Source of the DNA: Acanthosoma haemorrhoidale
Taxonomy: Eukaryota > Arthropoda > Insecta > Hemiptera > Acanthosomatidae
DNA length: 64,000 nucleotides
Assembly (NCBI GenBank): GCA_930367205.1
Contig: OV884015.1
Span: forward strand, 76,523,341 to 76,587,340
Direction: 5' to 3'
In this document: positions 49,026 to 60,925 of the stretch, piece after piece
Numbering within the stretch: the stretch's first letter is position 1
Layout of the letters: every line of letters begins with the position of its first letter
Position numbers and translations under genes: made by a program
Notes under the pieces: generated by a model
Database searches by the model: none
Told to the model about the DNA's origin: nothing
Seen by the model: the letters and a program-made list of their open reading frames with translations, nothing else

Positions 49026-49689
49026 AATTAATTTTGAAAACACTTGTTTTAAAGTTCACTCCGGCAACGATTTCAAAGCAGATTCGAACTGCTATTTACT
49101 GTCACGGAATGATAAGGTATTCACAAAGCACAAGGTAACATATACATCGAGATAGCATTTCAAACAGTTAGAGCAACCTAGTGGATCATAAGAAAAGTAG
49201 GAACAAGAGCCAGTCCAACTACTGTATATTCTAATCTATGACATTTATTAATGCCTCGCTCCACAATGGCCAGTGCGAGATATTGAAACTTTCTCAGGAG
49301 TGCTCTTCACAAACAGCTTTTGCATAAGAGAGCATACTGGGGTATCCCCAGGGATCAGTTCCTCTAAAGAACGTGTTCGATCTTCAGATAAGCCTAACTT
49401 TGGCTAGTGCCATGTTCCCATAATTTTGCAGGAGTCCACCTTATTACAGTTCTATCTATCTGTTGAAGAGAAAGTTAACTAGCCTCATTACAGATCGGCA
49501 AGAGGGAGATAGATATTTAGAGTTAGAGGGGAGTATTTCCTTAGGAAAATTCACATGTAGTACTGCCTGTTCGTTTATAGTTGAAACTGCACAGCAAAAA
49601 TAGTACATTTATTGCATTGTGGCATGTGTTATTGTTACAATGCGCAAATACGGCTACGAACTCCAGTTCTATATTTGTTATCCATGAAC
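49026..49689. promoter_or_regulatory. EMC1 5' flank, promoter expected
   Basis: Upstream of the EMC1 ATG on the minus strand. No TATA box or start site could be fixed. Sequence at 49.15-49.5 kb is less AT-rich and may be repeat-derived. Confidence 0.3.
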
Positions 49690-49870
49690 AAGAATCGGTT
49701 TCGTTAGGCAATCGCTTCTTCCGCTGTGTAGAGGGTCTCTCCATCATTAAGACGGCCACCTGAGTCTTTCTTAGTAGTGGTCTTTAGGAGCTTCCAAAAC
49801 TTACGGAAGCCGTTCATGCCACGTTGCCGTCTTCCAATTCCTCGTCAAGCCACGAATTTGTGTTAAGAGA
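49690..49870 (-). pseudogene. Non-LTR retrotransposon (LINE) ORF2 fragment, likely
   Basis: On the minus strand a frame reads KFWKLLKTTTKKDSGGRLNDG then ETLYTAEEAIA. This pattern (FWK-L+...L-DG-xxYT-xEAIA) is typical of the linker between endonuclease and reverse transcriptase in jockey/CR1-type LINEs. A stop follows immediately and neither the catalytic YADD block nor the endonuclease is nearby, so it is a small dead fragment. Confidence 0.4.
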
Positions 49871-50098
49871 GAGTTCACTATTTTTTAGGCTTGACGATTC
49901 GTTGTTCTACACCAGATATTCTTCCAATTATTGCGTAATTATTCCATGAAGTCACGAGGCAGGTATACAGTTCTGCTCAGGCCCCTTCTACTTGTTTTTA
50001 ACATTATCTTAGCATTATAAAACCTCTCCCGTTTTTAATTCCTGAACTCTAGGGCAGGATGGTGATATTAAGAAATAACATGTTTTATAGACAATACA

Positions 50099-50715
50099 TT
50101 AGTTTCTAAATACATTTTTCTCTATTGGGTTATAAGTAATTTCTTTAGTATCTAACTTAATATTAGAGAAGGGTAACTGTATAGGTAAGGTACTATTGCT
50201 TACAATGTATACATATGATAAATTAAAAATTAAATATACATCTATAAAATCGTAATACTGAATGAAAGGAGTAGGAGTTACAATAGTTATGGTGATACAT
50301 TTATCTAAGTTTTTATGAAATGCGTTAGATATGGAATCATTACTAAAATTCTTATCGTTAAAATACAAAATGAGTTGGATTTTATATAGTTACATGTTCC
50401 AACAAAGGTTTCTTGTATATTGTACAGAATTAAATTGTTTAGTATTATAGTTATTATTACATTATTGTCCTTTCGTGCAGGCACAGGTAAAAGATAGATT
50501 GAACTTAGTTTTTGTACTTTCTTTGGTAACTGTATGTTGTAAGGAATAGCACATAAAATATTACTTGTTAACCAATTGATTTCCATGTCTTGTGGTATAA
50601 GTTGGTCATCAATTAAGTCGGTATGTTTTATCACATTAGCATGAGGGATTCCCATTCTACATGTTCCCAAAGACTGTTCTATGTCTAGTATTTGTACAGT
50701 TAAATAATTTAACAT
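50099..50715 (-). pseudogene. Two overlapping minus frames, possible retroelement envelope-like relic
   Basis: Frames of 136 aa (50715-50305) and 89 aa (50368-50099) overlap in different registers, as if one longer coding region had taken a frameshift. They are unusually long for this AT-rich background and hydrophobic, with spaced cysteines and proline/tyrosine runs that recall envelope proteins of errantivirus-like elements. The likeness is weak; no fusion peptide, furin site or integrase neighbour was identified. Chance AT-rich frames remain possible. Confidence 0.25.
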
Positions 50716-52295
50716 TTCGTACAGTTCGGTTAGGTGCGTTGCATATTGGGTCCGCCCTATCTATACTTCCATGATTTTAATATTATTATTAGCAGCTATT
50801 GTGAGTATCACTGCCAGTATCTATGTCTATCCATTCTCCATCTGAAACATTTTGTTCTTGTGGTATAAATTATCTCTTTTTGCTTTTGCTTTTTCTAACT
50901 ACATTATCTGTGTGTACTTTTATTATTTTGTTTTGTTTGTCAATAAAAGGTATAACAGGTTTGTATCTGTGTTCTAAGTGTAAGGAATCAATTTTCTTAT
51001 TTGGTCAAGTACAAAGAATCAGTGAGAAAGTGTATATTTACTAATACTGCATAGTTCTAGGGTTCAGTTGCTTCAGTTTCTCAAAATTATGATTTCGTTG
51101 ATTTTTTTTAAATCAGAAACTTTCATGTTTTGCCTGTGTGTCTGTTGCCAATCATCCTGTCCTGGGGATTGTGAGTCCCTTGATTAAATTTTAAATATTT
51201 CATTCAATATTTAATAATCTCATTCAATATTCAAGATTCCATTTGATTCCCCATATGACATGAAAACTATTTTTAACTCCATAAAACATAATTATGAATA
51301 TGAAAATAATTTAATAAAACAAAGGAAACTAATTAAGAGTGAGTAATAAAGAAGACTACCAGAACCCCATATTGTTGATCTATGATATTACTCACTTCAT
51401 TAAACTTTTTTAGAAATTTTGGTTCAATCAAGGAGTTTCATTGGTGATAATATTTATTTTATTTATATGTTCAACTGTTCAATAAAAATAGAAATTAATA
51501 ATTTGATTAAATTTAAACCAGAAAAATAACTTTCAAGTAAAAATTCAAATCACTGAGGGATGTTTGCAAAAATATTAATTGGTGTAAAAAACTAATACCT
51601 CATCTTAAATAGTCAAATTCCAAGGCAGCAAACGTTTACTATTCGGAAATGTTGAGGTTGTGCATACAAATCATTATCATAACAATATCCGCGATTTTAA
51701 ATGGAAAAAAAAATCCTAGAAATGAGAGATGTACCAATCGTCCAGATACTCCTGTATGAAGAAAAATCAACTTTTATTGAGAGATGAAGGTTGGTACAAT
51801 AAAAAGGATTCACTAAACCTAAGTAATTCAAGGTTTATTATTAACTGCCAAAGAAAAACTATTAGGATCAGGACCTATACCTCTCATTTAGGTTTATTTT
51901 TTGTCCCTTAGATATCACTCTCTTAACTCTTGTTGTGGCCAGGAGAAGAGGCCTTTCTGCCATACATGACCACTCCATATCCACCAAAGTTTTTTGAGCA
52001 TGCTTAAAAATCACGGTTTATGTTGGATACATTGAGACTTCCAGTTTTTATAGTGGGCTTATGAAAAAGCCATGAAATGTTCCAAACATGTACTACTGTT
52101 TGAAGCATAGTTCAAGGTAGTGTCCTTCAAATCGCCCCTGTGTTAGGGTTTATAAATATGTTAATGTCAACTAATAATTACTTAAATTTATCAGCTAATA
52201 ATAATATTACAAGAAATATTATAATCGCAATATAAGAAACATAATAATTAGTTCAAATAATAATTTCTGAAGTATTGCATAGAATCAGAAACTTC
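50716..52295. other. Intergenic stretch
   Basis: AT-rich. The right neighbour of the possible envelope relic (50716-51060) could belong to the same element but shows no clear frame. Nothing else recognised. Confidence 0.4.
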
Positions 52296-52393
52296 TTAAT
52301 AAACTCCCAAAAATTTCTTAGGGCTGCAGGTATTGACAGGTTTGTGGGTTGGATCTTTGTACCCTAAGCCAAGATGCTCACCAGCTCCAAATT
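52296..52393 (-). other. Exon-like orphan segment, possible last exon
   Basis: After an acceptor (TTGATGCAG, ending 52394) a minus frame of 31 codons runs to TAA (52298-52296). Its composition is strikingly protein-like (GAGEHLGLGYKDPTHKPVN, then CSPKKFLGVY). It begins with two bases of a split codon. No upstream exon was found and I do not recognise the family. It lies about 1.1 kb downstream of the orphan gene's stop codon, so it may be a separate gene's last exon. Confidence 0.35.
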
Positions 52394-53468
52394 CTGCATC
52401 AAACGAGACGGATGTTATTAGTTTTATGCATTTTTTCTGTGTGAAATAATTTAATTTTGGCCCAATGTTATATAACGTGTTATTAAATCATAGTTACAGT
52501 AATTTATATTACAGTTTCACATCTGTTGACAATTAACTTGTAATCATGGTCATTTATGAAGCTAGTCATTTCAGAATGGAGAGAAGTCTTCACAAAAAGG
52601 TTAATGAATATTCTATTATTGAATTTGTATTATTAATATGTTAATGTGTCATTAATGTTAATTAGCATGTTGCAGTGACCACTGTTTTTAAAACTATTTT
52701 GTGCTTAACATTTATTTGTATACACTTCTAGTCTAAGATCTAGTCTAATAATTATATACATGAAAATATATAAACCATAAGTAATTTCGAAATTATTGAA
52801 AATTTTCATAAACAGTTGGACTGCAGAGACTGACTAGTTGATCATTATACTGTTGAGAAAGGTTTCTTTAAAATCGTATTCACCTAAATTGTAACTTATA
52901 ATAAGTATAATCTGTTCAAAAACAAATTAAAATTTCCTACAAAAATTCTCAATATAAGCGTTCAGTGGACCAAACAATTTTCATAATATTTGTCGGCAAA
53001 TACGAAAATTAATGAACCACTTTGAAGAAAATAAAACAACTGTGTTTATTCCTCTCCCCACAATTTATTTTTCAAACCGCCGAGTGGTTTCAGCAATTTA
53101 CTCTACTGGAAATCTTCAAACTCTGACGGAAGAGTAAACAGAAAAAATCAGAGATAATTCTTTAATCTCCAACTCGGGCTCAGTATATTTTCTTGTAGCA
53201 TATTTTCATGGGATCAAAACAAATTTATTGTCCTATTATGATTCTAAATTAAATAATATAAATATAAATTATTCTAATGATTGGACTCACTTTCAAGTTT
53301 TGCAATTATGTTCGTTCACATTTATTGAAATATCAACCCTTAATAAATATAACTCTTATTTTCCACTGAATGGGTTTCGATTGCTTAGTAAGTTTACGCA
53401 GAACACTTTAGTCGAAGAACCAGATATCAATCCCAATTAATTAATTCCAGGATAATTGTGTTAAAATT
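52394..53468. other. 3' flank of the orphan gene
   Basis: AT-rich, with no clear frame. It should contain the 3' UTR of the minus-strand gene that ends at 53469. Confidence 0.4.
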
Positions 53469-56400
53469 TCAACGTTTTTCCTTTATGGTACCTTTGTACC
53501 TCTGATTTCGATTAGGTTTAGGCTTTAAAGTATCTTCACTATTTGGAAGGAGCATCCCTCTAGGAAAGATGGGGTATTTTTCATCTTTGTCATTGTATGC
53601 CTCTTGGTTAAAAGTTTGTCCTCTATGTGAAGCATGTAACAATTCATCACATTTATTTTTCAACCAATTTGGTTGAGCTATTTCTCCTCTGTTTTCATCA
53701 TCTATCTTTAACGCTTTCCCAATAATTTTGTATAGTGCGTTTTTGTCAAAATGCAAATGTTCTAAATTCTCGTTTAATATTTTTGATACTTCGTTTTGTT
53801 TTGTGCCAAACAGTGGACTGTTAGGATTTTTAAAAAAACTTTGAAAACTTTCTTTACTATTATATTCACCTAGTGATTTTAGTTTTGAAAGATAATAGTT
53901 GCTATACATGTTGGCGGGTTTTGTAGGGATAAGACTCTGATCTCTGTTATTGTTTGCTAGTCTTTCATGAAAATATTTCTTTTTTGGAACATTTATGATT
54001 TTATTGTTTGGTTTCAATGGAAATATCTTATGGTCAACTGTAATAACAGATTCGGAAGATGCTAATATTTTCTGTGTACTGACTAGTGGCTGCCCACTGC
54101 TGTTACTGGGTGTAACAGTATATACGTTAATAATCGGTGTAGTATATATAATATGATTAACTAAGTTACCCGATGCATTATGCAGTAGAGTAGTTAAATC
54201 AAAAACATTTGGAAACAATGTAGAAAGTTGTAAGTAGGTTGAGTTTAAAGGCGGAGAGAAATATTGACCTGAATATACCATTAGCTGGAAGGTATTTAGA
54301 GGTGAAACATTTGTTCTTCCTGTATCAGGTAAGTTTGTATATGTTAGCAAGCTGGTTGTTATATTTTGTCCAATACCTGAATTGGTTTTAAATTGTTCAG
54401 TTTGAAAAAATCCACTGTTATTAGAAAAGGCTTTAGGCATTTGAGCAGGTTGGACTATTTTGACAGCATTGGCGTTATTATTGGTTAATAATATAGTACT
54501 AATAGTATTGGGCCATAATTGTTCATTGGGTATATCTCCAAATGAGTGTGTATTATACTCAATTGTACTTTCAGCGGTTCTTTCTTGAAAGTTTTCTAAT
54601 TGCTGAGAGGATTGCTGGTTGATGGTTTCTTCCTTCATTGGCTGTATCTGTTCCGTACTTTGAGCTGCCTTTTCTTTTTCGTAATTGTCATTGTTAATGT
54701 CTTTCATTATCGTAAAATTATTGGAAGTCTGGCTAGAGTCAATTTTTTCGATACTTTCTGTTCGTGACCCTACCTCCGGAAAAGAATAAGATGCGCCAAA
54801 CCTGTAAAAGTTCTGTTCGAATACTTTCGGTGGATTTATGTGTTTAATCTGTGTAGCTCCCTTGTTCAAAAGGGGATTATCTAATAAGTCACTTCCAATA
54901 TTTAAGCCAACAGCACTGTCATCAATAGAAAAATTATTCATTTCATATTGACCTCGAGAAGCATCATTTTCTCTAGCTTTAGCTGAAACAATCTTAGAGT
55001 ACCCTGTTTCATTTGAAACCATTTTTATCATATTTTGAGCGTTCTCCAAGTTAAGTGTTTCATGTAATGGTTTTATTTGATTACCATTCATATCTTGAGA
55101 AATTTCGTTGGATTTGTAATGCCCTGAAAAAAAACTTTTATTGTCATCAACTTGTCGTTTCTTATTAGAATTCAAAAGGTCATCATGAAAAGCTGATTCT
55201 ATTACAATATTATCATTTTCTCCATTATATTCAAGCTCGCAATTACGGACAGGCTGGTATTCATTAGAATACTGTAAATTATCGAAATTGAGGTGGTTTA
55301 TATTTTTCCTGGCTCTTTCCTCGTCCAAAGTTAACAAGCCAGGTCTGCTGCCTAACTTTTTTGTATCACTCATTTGGTACATTTTGTTTGTTTTATCTTG
55401 AGTTTCAACCTCACGCTTGTTAACATCCACTATTCGTTTATAGTTATTTTCGTAAAAGGTTTCAGCATCTGAGTTAGGTTCTTTTCCACTTTCCCGATTG
55501 ATGTTCAATCTATCCGTTATACCTTTCATCAACTTTATCCTTGATTTTGAAATGAGATCGGCGTCTTTTGGTTGTGGCTTAGCCATTGCATTGAGTATTT
55601 TCACATATGCCATTATTCTTGAAGGATCGAGTTTAATGGTCGAAGGCGTTTTGGCCATTTCCATGTCCAAAATTTGTATGTATCTGTTCAGCCTATTTCG
55701 GTCAAGCTGTATCTTAGATAGTTCATTTAAGCTTCGTTCCGAATACGGAACCCGTATCTTCTCATCTTCAACCAACAAATCTGCAATTTGGTTGGAACCA
55801 TTTGTTGCTATTTCTGGTGGCATTATCTGTAACATAAAACAATTAATATATATACATGAAATATGATTTACATATATACTTAAATACATGACTTAACACA
55901 ATTAAAGTTTGGTTAATCTGTAAAAAGTACTGTAAGTATTTTACGCAGTGGTTCAGTATCTAACATCTTGTTTCAGTCAAAACCACTTAACTATATAACA
56001 CATTGAAGCAAGCTTTGGAGGTTTGGTGAGGTCACCACCAGGATACAGCTGAGAGCTGACTTGAGAAACCTCAAAAGCTAAAAGAAACAAGAAAAAATGT
56101 GACGACATTTTTCATGCTTAATATTAGTTTTGGCATACTTTGCCTTGTTGTATTTTGAGTCAGATCAATTGGATAATTTTTCTACTATTGAATAAACCGA
56201 CTTATAATATAATAATATAATATAATAATATAACTTATAATAAACCGTGCAAAAACCCCTTATCCCTATCAGTGAATATTATGATTTAGATTTACTGTGT
56301 TACTTTTGTTTTCTCTATTGCAATGATTCTAAGAGAATATAATAAATAATATATAGTTTATAGCCAATGTATAAGAAATCACCGTCATGAATTACTTCAA

Positions 56401-56517
56401 AGGAGTTTAAGTTCTCTAGATATGATTTCATTTTTTCTTTTGTGTTGATGAGGTCTCGTTGTGAATATGGCATATCCGTTGGGCTGGGCCTGACATATTC
56501 CTTACTTCTGATAAATT
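53469..56517 (-). CDS. Unrecognised low-complexity protein gene, at least 3 exons (5' end missing)
   Basis: The main exon is 55826-53469 (stop TGA), 785 codons after a clean acceptor (GTTACAG); the open frame upstream of 55826 is intron. Two upstream exons fit by splice signals and phase: 56517-56383 (acceptor TTTCAG, donor GTGATT) and 56077-55992 (acceptor CTTTTAG, donor GTTAAG, weak). The first begins inside a codon, so at least one more 5' exon is missing. The protein is rich in Asn, Ser, Gln and Lys, has very few cysteines and no membrane segment or known domain, and is probably largely disordered. A motif recurs: PYSQRDL in the first exon, PYSERSLNELSKIQLDRNRL in the main exon, and a related KLDPSRIMAYVKILNAM stretch. 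A helical C-terminal part (NEVSKILNENLEHL) is the other ordered-looking region. Function unknown. Confidence 0.65.
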
Positions 56518-58489
56518 CTGAAACAGTATTAAATTAAAAGAAGATAAATTAAGTATTTTTCAAAATCTGTTTAATATTCGCCTTTGAATGAATTGTAGTT
56601 AGCATCCAACAAAAATAATACACCTTATTGTGTAAGTGAATTGAATACGAATTTACCCAACTGATTTTGATGTAAGGTAGCTCATTTCTTTGGACAAGGG
56701 ACGGACTTCTAAAAAAGGGATATTCTTCGATTGTTAATTTTTTTTTTTAAATGCTTGAAACTTAAGAAAATTATTTTTACTAACATTAATCTACAAAGTC
56801 AATTATATCAATAATACTGCTGTATATGATATGTGGTATAATCAACACCCAAACTCCCATTATACCTGTTTAAGACTTTTATTCTCGTTCATTAATCTTC
56901 AAGGTCAGAAAACCAATTTTTAACTGTATTAACAATAAATTATTTTTTATAGGCGTGTTAATACTTTGAACATCGTTCGTGTGAACCCTTCATACATTTA
57001 CAAAGGTAGAATTTCTTGTCTCTGCGTTAAAAAAAAAAGTTGTGGGCGAGATATTAATAACTTTTTGTGACTATTATCCTCTGAAACTACAGAAATAATA
57101 TTACATATTACAAATCTCATATGTAGGCTGTGAAATCCATCGGATTCCTACACAATACATGGCTGGCACTTCCTGGAAACAGACTATGTCATTAACTAAT
57201 AAGTTCAAATGATGTTTTTGCCTAAATAGATTCAAACTTTTGGTAGGCAAATGTAATGTAAACCACAAATGTATACACTCGACTAAATTCAACCCACAAT
57301 TGGCAGTGACACCAGAGAAATAACATGAGGATGAATGTCTAGGTGCGGTCTAACATAAATGACCAAATAGATAAGTGGGCGTGTTGGTATTTTTCACTTG
57401 TGGTTTAGAATAATTTTATAGCATTAATGTAATGTCATGATCTTTTTTATATGGTGTGTTCAGTAGTCAAAGTGTACTAAGGTTTTTGAATATAAAATCT
57501 CCATATCATGAATTGATCGATTTATAACACTATTCTATAAAAAAAAAAAAAAAATCCAGGGGTTTTTGATCAAATAATATTTTAAGTGAAGTACAGTGCT
57601 TTTTTCTAAATACTACTTTCTTAATTGCTCAAAAACTTAAATTGTATTATTGCTTACGAATCATTTGCAGAATTAAACCGAAGTGTACTATACATATTTT
57701 CATGGAGGTCAGCTCTAATGCATTAAGAGCGGGATTTATGATTCACTAATTCAAAGATATGACTACATGAATTTTCACTTTAACACAAAACCTTTAACTC
57801 CAATCATCAGTCCTTAACACCGATTATAACCATATTAGAAATTTTTGTTGCAAACACATGTTGGTGTGAACTGAAACTAAACCTCCTTAGTCTTTATAGT
57901 ATAGCTTATGCTGGTTTCATTTGTGAAAACTTAAGTTAAAATTGATTTTTTGAAGAGCTCTTATTAGTCGTAGTGCTTAACGGAACTGCTTCGCGATATG
58001 AAGGTTTCTTAGTTTTAATCCTCAAATAGAAAGTGATTTAATTTCGCTTCCATAAAAAGAGATGGTTGTTTGCTGATAGGATAGCCAGCCTTTTAATCCC
58101 ACATAAGGGTACCTAAGTGTAAAATAAATAAAAATGATAATTGAAAGACTCGTTTAACATATAAAATCATAGCTTTTCAGTCCAGATGTTTTAATTCCAG
58201 AATCAAATTCTGTCTTGATATGAGTCATTTCCGTCAATGCTTAAATAATATTAATTATTTTTTAAATACCCGCCTCTTCAAGTTCTTTTCGCAATTGACC
58301 GTTTCAATCAAATAAAAATAGAACCCCTGATTCTTTGTACCCAATTAGTACCCATCTATATGACCGAAAAAATTTTGCCAATCTTATAAAAATATCTCAT
58401 GAATTAATCTATATATTGATAAAACAAATTTCCTATCATAGTGTATCGAATAAAAGGTCTGAAGGCCTTGATTAATAATATGGTGATAT
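56518..58489. other. Upstream flank of the orphan gene
   Basis: The missing 5' exon(s) of the orphan gene should be here on the minus strand but none could be fixed by splice signal plus phase. A 63-codon minus frame (57292-57101) has no motif. An A14 tract lies near 57540. Confidence 0.35.
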
Positions 58490-59087
58490 TGTTATGTTGA
58501 GGCTGTTGTATGTAACAGTTCAGGAGTTTTCATACTTGTATATCAATGTAAGGTTCTCAAGTTAATAAAAACCTTAATTCACAAAGTTCTCTCTTTAATT
58601 ATTAAAATTTGATTTAACTTCAATCATTCAGTTAGTCTCAGTGATGGATCGTTATCTCAAGCAAGGCAAGTTTGAAGCGGATCATGGGCTCATTGGAAAC
58701 GGACATTCAACAACTTTTTAGGATTCGCCCCGGAACCATTGTATGATGCAAATAAACTCAAGATAATGCCAAACTTCCTTTCGCATATTGTTTATGATCT
58801 TATAAGTGATAGAGGGACGAACTTGCTAGCGGTTCGAAAACAACAACTCGGGGAAACTATTGCGCATTTATTAAAAATCTTAAACTCTTAAGCAAGTATT
58901 GCGATTTCAAGGCGATTACGACTATAGACAACAGAGACGAATACATTTGCGATTCATTCATAAACGGAGTCTTGAAATATCGCCACAAATTCGGCAGTGC
59001 CTTTTGGAACACAAAACTTTAAAACTAGAGGAGGCTGAAACACAGGCTAAGGCCTTAGAGTTTGTTCATAAGCAATCTCTTCAATAA
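58490..59087 (+). pseudogene. Ty3/gypsy-type retrotransposon gag relic with possible 5' LTR end
   Basis: From the ATG at 58644 the plus strand carries gag hallmarks in shifting frames: an FL...P near the start, VYDLISDRGT, a Q-GETIAHLL block, then DEYICDSFINGV and, in the next register, IRQCLLEHKTLKLEEAETQAK. This is the usual order of the gypsy gag domain. At least two frameshifts and in-frame stops kill it. Upstream, AATAAA at 58564-58569 and a TGTTATG start near 58490 could be the end of a 5' LTR. No protease, reverse transcriptase or integrase follows. Confidence 0.65.
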
Positions 59088-59269
59088 GACAGCCTAGAAA
59101 TGTCTACTTAGCGACCGCTAACTATATAACATAAATCACTCTCTACTCTATTGTATATATTGTAAATTAGTTATAATAAGTTGTCAATTAAATTAAACAA
59201 TTATAAATAATATTACCAAACCACAAAGTCATATAAGTCTAAATATTGTAAACAATAAATGACGTAGCT

Positions 59270-59880
59270 GTAGACGAGTTCTGAGGCAGCGAGGGGTATC
59301 CAGGTATCCAGCCTGGTCCCTGATTTGGACCCTTCCGAGCCTTGCCAGGTATCCATCAGCCAGGCCTGCAATACGATTGGCCAAAATAAAACCCCAGCTC
59401 ATTGGCTGCTTTGGGCTCGCCTCTGGGCTGCTACTTGCAGCTGCACAGATGTTTCAAAATTTCGCCTTCTCATACATGAACCCTCTACACTTCTATCCTA
59501 ACACTTCGCCTCGCTAACGCTAGCACATCCTTGGAAGGGATCCCCCCGGACGACGGTCTCTGGGGCCCTACAAACTGTACCTAGTATAATCTCCCCCAGC
59601 GATCCAGTCTGCAGCACCTCTCCGGTTCACACTCGCGTTTGGGATCCGGACGGTTTTCGCTTACCCTTAGATACCGAGTATGAATTCGTGGTCATTCCAA
59701 GACCACATAAACTACCTATAATACCTACCCTGCACCTCTTCTTCTGTTGTAGATTGTGCACTCTGTCTGGATACATACCAATCCGATATGGAGTCAAATT
59801 GCTTATTAGTAAGACCGTCATCAAGCAATCGTCCAGTTCATACCATATTCAACTCTCACTTCGTCAGGAGGGCTTGGGTA
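59270..59880 (+). repeat. GC-rich interspersed repeat, copy C (diverged, opposite orientation)
   Basis: It matches copies A and D on the opposite strand through the region CGGTTCACACTCGCGTTTGG, ATCCGGACGGTTTTCGC, GAATTCGTGGTCATTCCAAG and ACATAAACTACCTATAA. The conserved frame encodes [15 protein letters not shown]. The promoter-side half (59270-59560) is poorly conserved and has no clear TATA box; the end side (59745 on) also departs from the others. It follows the gag relic directly, so it could be that element's LTR, but this is not proven. Confidence 0.6.
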
Positions 59881-60183
59881 ACTAGGCCACCTTCGTGACG
59901 TCCCGCAATCTTTTTTTTTTTTAGTTTGCACGTTTGGGAGGGTTTTTAGCCCTGTTATGTTTTTATGTTATTTTTTGGAAGTTTAAAATATTTATTTTGT
60001 TATGCACTTTGTGAGGCTTTATTTATCCGGTATGTTTTTTTTCCTTTTCTATCAATATTATCTTAAAATGAAAGTAACCAAGTTTTTAATAAGAAGCTTA
60101 ACTTATAGTAGAAACTATTAATCCTAATGTCAACTATTCTATTCCATGTCAATTTAATGTTGATATTTCGATGTCGTGTCGTC

Positions 60184-60925
60184 ACTAGGGGGCTCAGTAT
60201 ACCTGGTTATCCCCCAAGTGGCGAGGAGACGCCCGCCGCAGGCTAGGATCGCTACAACCTCTTAGCCCCCGTCCGGCGAGCGCCCAGAAAGAGATAAGGT
60301 GGGTCTTATGGTCTTTCACCCTGGCCGCCGGCCTAGTCGGCAGGGCAGCCTAATTCGCTTTGATCTGACTCCATAAGATCTTTAGAAGGTGTGTATGCTC
60401 CGACAAAGCACTGTTTTCAGGAGAAGGGGTACAGGGTAGGTTTATAGGTAGTTTATGTGGTCTTGGAATGACCACGAATTCACACTCGGTATCTAAAGGT
60501 AGGCGAAAACCGTCCGGATCCCAAAGGCGCATGTGAACCGGAGTGTGGCAGACTGGATTGCAATGGGAGACGCTGCTGGAAACATTTGCTGGGCCACGGC
60601 AACCGTCGTCCGCGAGGGAGAGGTCTCTCCCAAGGAGGTGCTAGTTTTAGCGAGACGAAGGCAAAGAATCTCACTAGGAAGGTGTTAGGTCTGACAAAGC
60701 CGGGCTAAAACATAGCAAGGTGAGGAGAGAAAGAGATGCAGAGGTGGTTGAATGAGAAGTCCATGGTTTTGAGTAGAGCCGCAGGCGCCAGTGCAGAGAG
60801 AGAGAGAGAAGTGTTCAAGATCCCGGTTCTTTCTTGTCTGCGCTCTGACTCAAGGGCTCGGGCTTATATAGAAGGCCAGCCAGTATACCAGGGATAACTC
60901 CCCACCTACGACTGGAGTCATAAGA
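60184..60925 (-). repeat. GC-rich interspersed repeat, copy D
   Basis: Nearly the full structure of copy A: TATATAA on the minus strand at 60870-60864, the AG tract, GCGAGACGAAGGCA (60649-60662), GGCCACGGCAACCGTCGTCC (60594-60613), the conserved core (60419-60542) and the GCCGGCCTAGTCGGCAGG end. The core frame encodes [15 protein letters not shown]. Copies C and D lie about 300 bp apart in inverted orientation. Ends are approximate; no target-site duplication was confirmed. Confidence 0.65.

Noticed and set aside
55498..55866. 122-aa plus-strand ORF
   Set aside because: Shadow of the long minus-strand exon of the orphan gene.
55827..55889. Upstream 21 codons of the 806-codon minus-strand frame
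   Set aside because: A good splice acceptor ends at 55827 and upstream exons join in phase at 55826, so these codons are most likely intron.
56383..56517. Neuropeptide F-like peptide in the orphan gene's upstream exon
   Set aside because: It has an RPSP start and a YLENLNS helix-like stretch but no C-terminal RPRF-amide or dibasic cleavage site, so the likeness is superficial.
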